From NCBI RefSeq assembly GCF_009711465.1, contig NZ_SMME01000858.1, positions 1 to 57,136 of the forward strand: a stretch of DNA of 57,136 nt. Direction: 5' to 3'. The DNA is from Parendozoicomonas verongulae (lineage in GTDB: Bacteria > Pseudomonadota > Gammaproteobacteria > Pseudomonadales > Endozoicomonadaceae). Position 1 is the first letter of the stretch, and each line of letters starts with the position of its first letter. Shown here in pieces: positions 52,901 to 57,136 of this stretch. Both the position numbers and the translations under genes were made by a program. Under the pieces are notes generated by a model. That model was not told the origin of the DNA. It did no database searches and saw only the letters and a list, made by a program, of their open reading frames with translations.

Positions 52901-52978
52901 CTGGATAACCAGAAAAATACTCAGCAAAAAGAGTGACAGAAAGGTAATGTAGTGAAATCGAAGGGTGGTCATAGCCAT
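49907..52978 (-). CDS. Hypothetical exported protein, 1023 aa
   Basis: A signal peptide or anchor (FLSLFLLSIFLVIQTVYSA, residues about 13-31) opens a long polar protein with no recognised domain. Around residues 685-745 there is an Ala/Gly-rich, mildly hydrophobic stretch (TLATGAGLTAALATGAYMYP, then AASYATAAAGTTAYAYAQSL). It could insert into a membrane and resembles the hydrophobic hairpins of pore or effector proteins. The last 250 residues are Pro/Ser-rich with several Cys (CVNWECKYD, CLRWDPKCRQ). It is probably an envelope or secreted protein, and could be lineage-specific. Confidence 0.65.
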   Translation of the reverse strand: MAMTTLRFHYITFLSLFLLSIFLVIQTVYSAEYETFSVRFAKRTPGGMEQRVFPAISEHHPDKGYFIGPLFMDNDQSTLALEVTPHQDGILVMLRVLPVDEHTLATMQAGIPVTGLYLKQDKNKVRYQPVDLYERLTGERKEIHIATEYQGAKLAATAVGRQSTIVPDPIAVLNYLIENHKRRAFDDTSVKDKAIADFGETAGDMVDALDTIFSQQPSSGEELLTFLAEGELETLQVDGHYVLPVRHFDSSLASPAIQQRDISPQPNRLNPTPRKIITTYSRDDMPDLGHLTSSFSIEGPGDIMFFREDGTSAQGDQYFFQVKEDTANNGLVVALHRLHRPTVEESAEFQPADRAPLYLYINEHGAILKGLDEKTHDSIIFNRPFSKLREAVTFINQLETINYVPLANMMSEWVATLQEQKNAKPPVLDEILLRYCFSGGFTSTQKLHTRISFDPPPEKVMLNMGFKDSRIHTSMLTYPSLPAKGIVPHSIYMKDEFGNLSEYSIHVRQYSSQSYIATLHQWDKKGLIKDHERNHSELLMNGKSDALATLFVEYTGPGVMFVHLVDRENQTQIATQVDTEWDPEIDRISLLPVTLPPDTTVRVNLPALSLCTNILAHASSGTFKGMIDTSQLSHLTHPQPLTGHSDSLGAYQTAVSREVDVVPHYRNVISRNLLGAIKVPFRFAKRHPKTTLATGAGLTAALATGAYMYPETVAAVMEAASYATAAAGTTAYAYAQSLLQLGKEGEPQGPVVKGEEPQDPGVNEGCVQSFFLHAEHSCVNWECKYDPDSEAVITVKYLPTSDIPVFDSEPRRDIDVDKPVVACGNETAYVTNPCLRWDPKCRQNPPPKIIARLKTRLEDGKNILKTEVLEAQFPNRCKNKSPRISRYTPPNTSTSPIPYATDTESMPYSESENSGVPSPSRPTESLTDIPPIHTEGCPFISALKERVQAPTTDADGNPLPLTPIVLRQTDCPFVSRELKSMSSLLESGSAVSTIMPQPSSTSTFDEMKVVPKETSALPKGVTP

Positions 52979-53310
52979 ACCGTCTTAAAGAAGGGGCGGT
53001 AGTTAAGTAAGGGGGAAAAAATCCACTCACCATCATTATGAGAATGCAATAGTTCGGGTGCTTAGGAGTCTTCAAAGAGGACTCACTATTTGCTCAAAGA
53101 AAGAGCACGAATACTAGAAGGTTGTCGTAAAATTTGCCGAATTTTTTTTGCTGGGAAGCTTACTGTACCAAGGGTCACACGACAGTGGTCTTTTATTTGC
53201 AGGGCGAACAGAACGGGGATATTGATGCTGTACTCGGGGAGCAGTGGTGGGATCTATTCTTATTCGTTAAAACCGGCAGGAGAAAATATCCTGCCGGATG
53301 CGATTACTGG
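52979..53310. other. Intergenic region upstream of the 1023-aa protein gene
   Basis: These 332 bp carry the promoter side of the large unknown gene and, at the far end, the terminator of the phosphofructokinase gene. A frame at 53090-53314 has no ribosome-binding site or family resemblance. Nothing else stands out. Confidence 0.5.
53267..53297 (-). terminator. Rho-independent terminator of the phosphofructokinase gene
   Basis: A perfect 9-bp stem CCGGCAGGA (53273-53281)/TCCTGCCGG (53289-53297) with a 7-nt loop is followed on the minus strand by TTTTAACG. It begins 13 bp after the stop codon of the kinase gene. Confidence 0.85.
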
Positions 53311-54576
53311 TTAAACATCAAAGGCTTCCAACTTCTTTTCAACAAACTGCTTGTTCAGCCTGGCGAAAACAGGAACACCATTTTTGAAAGGAGGGAAGTC
53401 TTCTCCTTGAATCAAAGGCTTCAGGTATTCGCGGCACTCTTCGGTAATGTGCAGGCCATCACCAGCAATGAAGTGATCCGGAATCTTCATTTCCACGTTG
53501 GCAACCATTTCCAGTGGTGCGCTGCCAATGCTCCATACATACTCATCGCCCTCGCTCTCTTCACGGACAATAGTGGCCATCACGCCGTTCTTACCGCTCA
53601 GGGCCATTTCCACGGCCGTGCTGCCTACGGCGTAGGCCTGCTCCACATCTACGGCAGATGCCAGGTGGCGAGCAGCACGCTGCAGGTAATCGATAACCGC
53701 CCAGTGGTATTTGTAACCGAGGGAATCTTTTACCATACGCGCCAGAATCGGTGCAGTACCACCTAGCTGAACATGGCCGAAAGCATCGGTTGTCCGGGAT
53801 GCAGACAGGAATGTGCCGTCGGCATAGTGGGCACCTTCGGACGCTACGACTACGCAGTAACCGTGCTCTTCTACAATACGCTCAACCTTGGCGAGGAAGG
53901 TTTCACGACAGAAGTCCACTTCCGGAAACAGCAGCATATGGGGTGGATCATTTTCTTCTTCCATAGCCAGCGCCGCCGCAGCGGTAATCCATCCAGCATT
54001 ACGGCCCATCACTTCCATAATGAACACCTTGGTAGAGGTTTCATGCATGGATTCAATATCTCGGGACGCTTCCTTGATAGAGGTGGCCACGTATTTCGCC
54101 ACAGAGCCGAAGCCCGGGCAGGTGTCGGTGGCTGGGAGGTCATTATCTACGGTTTTGGGAACACCAATACAGGTAATGGGATAACCCATTTTCTGGCTGT
54201 AGAGAGAAACCTTGTGGGCAGTGTCCATAGAATCACCACCACCGTTGTAGAAAAAATAACCTATGTTATGGGCTTTAAAAACTTCAATCAGGCGACGATA
54301 TTGAACTTCGTTGGCTTCAACGGTAGACATTTTAAAACGGCAGGAACCAAAGGCTCCTCCAGGAGTGTGACGCAGAGCCGCGATAGTGTCACTGGATTCA
54401 AGGCTGGTATCAATCAACTCTTCACGCAGCGCACCAAGAATGCCGTTGTGGCCAGCGTACACTTTGCCAATTTTATCCGGGTGGCGCCGGGCAGCTTCGA
54501 GAACACCGCACGCAGAGGCATTGATTACAGCTGTTACGCCACCTGATTGGGCGTAAAAAGCATTTTTGACGGTCAT
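53311..54576 (-). CDS. pfp: 6-phosphofructokinase, probably pyrophosphate-dependent
   Basis: The 421-aa protein belongs to the PFK superfamily. The motif is NGGGDS rather than the GGDGS of ATP enzymes; the Asp at the position of the ATP-enzyme Gly blocks ATP and favours PPi. PKTVDND, MEVMGRNAGW and GSVAKYVATSIKEASRD in part complete the active site. Length also fits the PPi type (about 410-420) rather than the 320-aa ATP type. ATG 54576 with AGGAG upstream is chosen; the open frame extends 41 codons further without support. It makes glycolysis reversible at this step and ties it to PPi. Confidence 0.87.
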   Translation of the reverse strand: MTVKNAFYAQSGGVTAVINASACGVLEAARRHPDKIGKVYAGHNGILGALREELIDTSLESSDTIAALRHTPGGAFGSCRFKMSTVEANEVQYRRLIEVFKAHNIGYFFYNGGGDSMDTAHKVSLYSQKMGYPITCIGVPKTVDNDLPATDTCPGFGSVAKYVATSIKEASRDIESMHETSTKVFIMEVMGRNAGWITAAAALAMEEENDPPHMLLFPEVDFCRETFLAKVERIVEEHGYCVVVASEGAHYADGTFLSASRTTDAFGHVQLGGTAPILARMVKDSLGYKYHWAVIDYLQRAARHLASAVDVEQAYAVGSTAVEMALSGKNGVMATIVREESEGDEYVWSIGSAPLEMVANVEMKIPDHFIAGDGLHITEECREYLKPLIQGEDFPPFKNGVPVFARLNKQFVEKKLEAFDV

Positions 54577-54784
54577 CCCGAGCAAACTCCTGAAAAATTC
54601 AGCAAAGCCTGCAGCTAAGTTCCATATGTATTTTATTATTGATGCTGCAGAATGGCTGCCATCATACTGGAAAGTCTCCGGCTTCGCATGGTCTGACAAA
54701 TGTAAATGTTACCGATTTTTTAACTTTTTGGTTGGTGCTGTGTGAGTGTGTTCGTTTTTAGCGTGAGTGTTGCAACGCTCTCCC

Positions 54785-56179
54785 ATGGCAAATGATAATA
54801 GGCTGATGCACGTACATATTTTAGGAATCTGTGGCACATTTATGGGTAGTCTTGCCCTGCTTGCCCGAGAAGCCGGTCATACCGTCACCGGATCAGACCA
54901 GAACGTATATCCGCCTATGAGCACCCAGCTGGAAGAGCAGGGGATAGCCCTTCATGTCGGCTATGACCCCCAGCAACTGGATCCGGCCCCAGACCTCGTG
55001 GTGGTGGGCAATGCCATAAGCCGTGGTAACCCGGCGGTGGAATACATGCTGGAAAAGGGGCTGCCTTACACCTCGGGGCCTCAGTTTCTTTCGGATCATA
55101 TCTTACCGGACCGCTGGGTTCTGGCGGCTTCTGGTACCCACGGAAAAACCACCACCTCCAGCATGCTGGCCTGGATTCTTGAATATGCCGGTATGACACC
55201 GGGTTTTTTGATTGGTGGCATTCCCGGTAATTTTGAAGTTTCTGCCCGTTTGGGTGAAACGCCTTTCTTTGTTATTGAGGCCGATGAATACGACACGGCC
55301 TTTTTTGATAAACGCTCCAAATTCGTTCATTACCATCCCCGCACTGCGATCTTGAATAACCTTGAATTCGATCACGCGGATATTTTTGATTCTCTGGACG
55401 ATATCAAAAAGCAATTCCATCATATGGTGCGCATTATTCCCGGCAGTGGGCAGGTGATTGCACCCGCTTCTGACAAGAATATTGATGATGTTCTGGACAA
55501 AGGCTGCTGGAGTGAAGTGTGCCGTTTTGGTGATGGTGAAGGTGTTCACGCCGAATTGATAAAACCCGATCACAGCGCCTTCTGTATTCTTATGGACGGC
55601 AAAGAAGCCGGTGTCGTGAGCTGGAATATGACCGGCGAGCACAACTGCAACAACGCACTCTCTGCGATTCTGGCAGCTCGCCACGTAGGTGTGACCCCGG
55701 AAGTGGCCTGTGAAGCTCTGAGCAAGTTCCGTGGTATCAAACGCCGTATGGAGCTTCTGGCAGAATGTGAAGATGGTGTGCGGGTTTATGATGACTTTGC
55801 CCATCACCCAACAGCTATTGCCACAACGCTGAAAGGTTTGCGTGCCCGTATCGGTGAAAGCGGCCTGATTCGTGCGGTGATCGAGCCTCGCTCCAACACC
55901 ATGAAGATGGGCATTCACAAAGGCCAGCTGGCTCAGGCCACTGCTGCAGCTACGGATGTGATCTGGTACGAGCCTCCGGGTTTGAACTGGTCTCTGGAAG
56001 AGGAAATGGCCATGAGCCCGGTTCCAAGCCATTCCGTCTCGGATATTGATGAGCTGGTGGAGTATCTGGTAGCCACCCGCAAGCCAAATGAGCATATCGT
56101 CATAATGAGTAATGGCGGCTTTGGTGGCATTCATAAAAAACTGACAGACGCTCTCAGAGACGCAGATGACCACAGATAA
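54785..56179 (+). CDS. mpl: UDP-MurNAc:L-Ala-gamma-D-Glu-meso-DAP ligase (peptidoglycan recycling)
   Basis: The 464-aa Mur-ligase family protein has an N-terminal HILGICGTFMGSLALLAREAGHTVTGSD, as in E. coli Mpl, in part a Rossmann-like UDP-MurNAc site. The ATP loop is ASGTHGKTTTSSM. EADEYDTAFFDKRSKF and the C-terminal DDFAHHPTAI complete the ligase. It attaches recovered tripeptide to UDP-MurNAc in the cytoplasm. The start is uncertain between ATG 54785 and ATG 54806; an in-frame TTG at 54767 is less likely. It overlaps ubiX by 14 bp. Confidence 0.95.
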   Translation: MANDNRLMHVHILGICGTFMGSLALLAREAGHTVTGSDQNVYPPMSTQLEEQGIALHVGYDPQQLDPAPDLVVVGNAISRGNPAVEYMLEKGLPYTSGPQFLSDHILPDRWVLAASGTHGKTTTSSMLAWILEYAGMTPGFLIGGIPGNFEVSARLGETPFFVIEADEYDTAFFDKRSKFVHYHPRTAILNNLEFDHADIFDSLDDIKKQFHHMVRIIPGSGQVIAPASDKNIDDVLDKGCWSEVCRFGDGEGVHAELIKPDHSAFCILMDGKEAGVVSWNMTGEHNCNNALSAILAARHVGVTPEVACEALSKFRGIKRRMELLAECEDGVRVYDDFAHHPTAIATTLKGLRARIGESGLIRAVIEPRSNTMKMGIHKGQLAQATAAATDVIWYEPPGLNWSLEEEMAMSPVPSHSVSDIDELVEYLVATRKPNEHIVIMSNGGFGGIHKKLTDALRDADDHR

Positions 56180-56780
56180 CAGAGAAACTGTGACCCTCGC
56201 CATGACTGGTGCTTCCGGCGCTCAATACGCCTGGCGGCTGCTGGAGTGCCTTGTGGCAGCGGATCGTAATGTCTTCTTTATGATCAGCAAGGCCGCACAG
56301 CTGGTGTCGGCCACGGAAACGGATGTGCCCCTGCCGGCACGGCCACAGCTGATGGAGAGTTTTCTGACAGATCGCTATCGGGCCAGAGAGGGGCAGATTC
56401 GGGTGTTCGGGCCAGAACAGTGGATGTCTCCGGTGGCCTCCGGCAGTGGTGCTCCCAGCAAAATAGTGATTTGCCCAGCCAGCATGGGGGTGGTTTCAGC
56501 TATTGCGACGGGGGCAAGTAATAATCTCATCGAGCGAGCGGCCGATGTAGCTTTAAAGGAAAGGCGACAATTGATTCTGGTTCCCAGGGAGTCGCCATTC
56601 TCGGAAATACATCTGGAAAATATGCTCAAGCTAACTCGTATGGGGGCAGTGATACTGCCGGCCAGCCCCGGTTTCTACAACGAGCCGGAGAGTATCGGTG
56701 ATCTGGTGGACTTTGTAGTCGCCCGTATACTGAACCAGCTGGGCATTGAGCAGTCGCTTATGCCGCGTTGGGGAGAGTAA
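56166..56780 (+). CDS. ubiX: Flavin prenyltransferase UbiX
   Basis: The 204-aa flavoprotein shows TLAMTGASGAQYAWRLLE (FMN-binding start), the CPASMGVVSAIATGASNNLIERAADV stretch in part, and LILVPRESPFSEIHLENML. These are typical UbiX/Pad1 features. It prenylates FMN to make the cofactor of UbiD, needed for ubiquinone synthesis. It overlaps mpl by 14 bp; the mpl-ubiX neighbourhood also occurs in pseudomonads and relatives, as I recall. Confidence 0.95.
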   Translation: MTTDNRETVTLAMTGASGAQYAWRLLECLVAADRNVFFMISKAAQLVSATETDVPLPARPQLMESFLTDRYRAREGQIRVFGPEQWMSPVASGSGAPSKIVICPASMGVVSAIATGASNNLIERAADVALKERRQLILVPRESPFSEIHLENMLKLTRMGAVILPASPGFYNEPESIGDLVDFVVARILNQLGIEQSLMPRWGE

Positions 56781-56831
56781 TCTCCTTACCCGTCCTCAGA
56801 GCGATTGCTGTTTACAGGAATCGCTCTGGAT

Positions 56832-57104
56832 ATGTCAAAGAAAAAGGAATTACCCAGGAAAGCTCGCCATGGAATAGTCGTCTCGCTGGAAGAGCGCCCT
56901 GACGGCATGCTTGGTATGATGATGGACACCGTTAAAAAGCGGGAAGGCTCTGATCCTGCCGAGTGGATTTTTCAGAAAAACTTCGTCAACCTCGATCATC
57001 CGGCTGATTTGATGGAAAACCTCCAGCTCACACGTAAGGAACTGGCGGAAATCGGTGAAACCATGATGATCTGGCTGCTATCCAGTGAAGGGCGTTTGAA
57101 TTAG
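56832..57104 (+). CDS. Small hypothetical protein, 90 aa
   Basis: The short protein begins with a basic stretch (MSKKKELPRKARHG) and continues with VVSLEERPDGMLGMMMDTVK and LTRKELAEIGETMMIWLLSS, soluble and probably helical. I do not recognise the family. ATG 56832 is preferred to a start at 56805 in frame. It lies 51 bp after ubiX on the same strand and may be co-transcribed. Confidence 0.6.
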   Translation: MSKKKELPRKARHGIVVSLEERPDGMLGMMMDTVKKREGSDPAEWIFQKNFVNLDHPADLMENLQLTRKELAEIGETMMIWLLSSEGRLN

Positions 57105-57136
57105 TACATAAGTACCCGGACCATTGCTTTCGCATA

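Overview
The window reads as chromosome of a gammaproteobacterium. DbpA, a DUF2835 protein, a YcdZ-type DUF1097 protein, MgsA of exactly the enterobacterial length, the YjjP/YjjB pair and the mpl-ubiX pair all point there. Long secreted or helical proteins of unknown family and a eukaryotic-like Ser/Thr kinase suggest a marine, host-associated lineage of the Oceanospirillales/Endozoicomonadaceae type. That placement is inference; no rRNA gene is present to test it. I saw no tRNA, rRNA or CRISPR array.

Layout. 0-2.7 kb: a phosphotransferase, a DUF2835 protein and dbpA. 3.4-12.0 kb: an anaerobic block. It holds a two-gene betaine/sarcosine/glycine reductase component B (grdI-grdH), a BCCT-type betaine transporter, a formate dehydrogenase (fdhF), an iron-sulfur electron carrier and a flavin/[2Fe-2S] NAD(P) reductase subunit. 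grdH and fdhF each carry an in-frame UGA that must be read as selenocysteine, and each UGA is followed by a bacterial SECIS hairpin with the same geometry (11-nt spacer, 17-nt hairpin). 12-17.2 kb: an unknown protein, a DUF1097 membrane protein, trpS, a periplasmic nucleoside hydrolase and mutM. 17.3-25 kb: a TPR-like unknown protein that ends on a relic of rbsB, then rbsK, a eukaryotic-like kinase, a small envelope protein, a 574-aa exported unknown and a dicarboxylate/amino-acid symporter. 25.3-28.6 kb: a reductive dehalogenase with a broken small partner, a regulatory intergenic region, then thiD-tenA. 28.7-36.9 kb: a BMP-type nucleoside ABC importer, a YigB-like phosphatase, a small exported protein and a soxD-soxC pair. 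36.95-38.3 kb: a zone of mobile-element debris (group II intron 3' end, IS66-like transposase with an internal deletion). 38.4-46.2 kb: an overlapping operon of a giant hybrid histidine kinase, CheR, CheB and a REC-PAS-GGDEF-EAL protein. 46.3-57.1 kb: yjjP-yjjB, mgsA, small exported proteins, an alpha/beta hydrolase, a YHS protein, a 1023-aa exported unknown, a PPi-type phosphofructokinase, mpl, ubiX and a small unknown.

The most interesting item is non-coding. Between the dehalogenase and thiD lies a near-consensus sigma-54 promoter, preceded by a 12-bp inverted repeat with extra GTAACAC half-sites. It is followed by about 150 nt rich in uninterrupted ARN triplets (10, 4 and 6 in a row), ending in a 9-bp GC hairpin. 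This is the architecture of the CbrB/sigma-54-driven, Hfq/Crc-titrating RNA CrcZ of pseudomonads, here in an unrelated gene context.

How the genes may work together (inference). The BCCT carrier imports betaine, and GrdI/GrdH split it reductively to trimethylamine and an acetyl unit. The neighbouring formate dehydrogenase with its AsrA/AsrB-like partners exchanges electrons between formate and NAD(P). Protein A (GrdA), GrdC/GrdD and the selenocysteine machinery would have to be encoded elsewhere.
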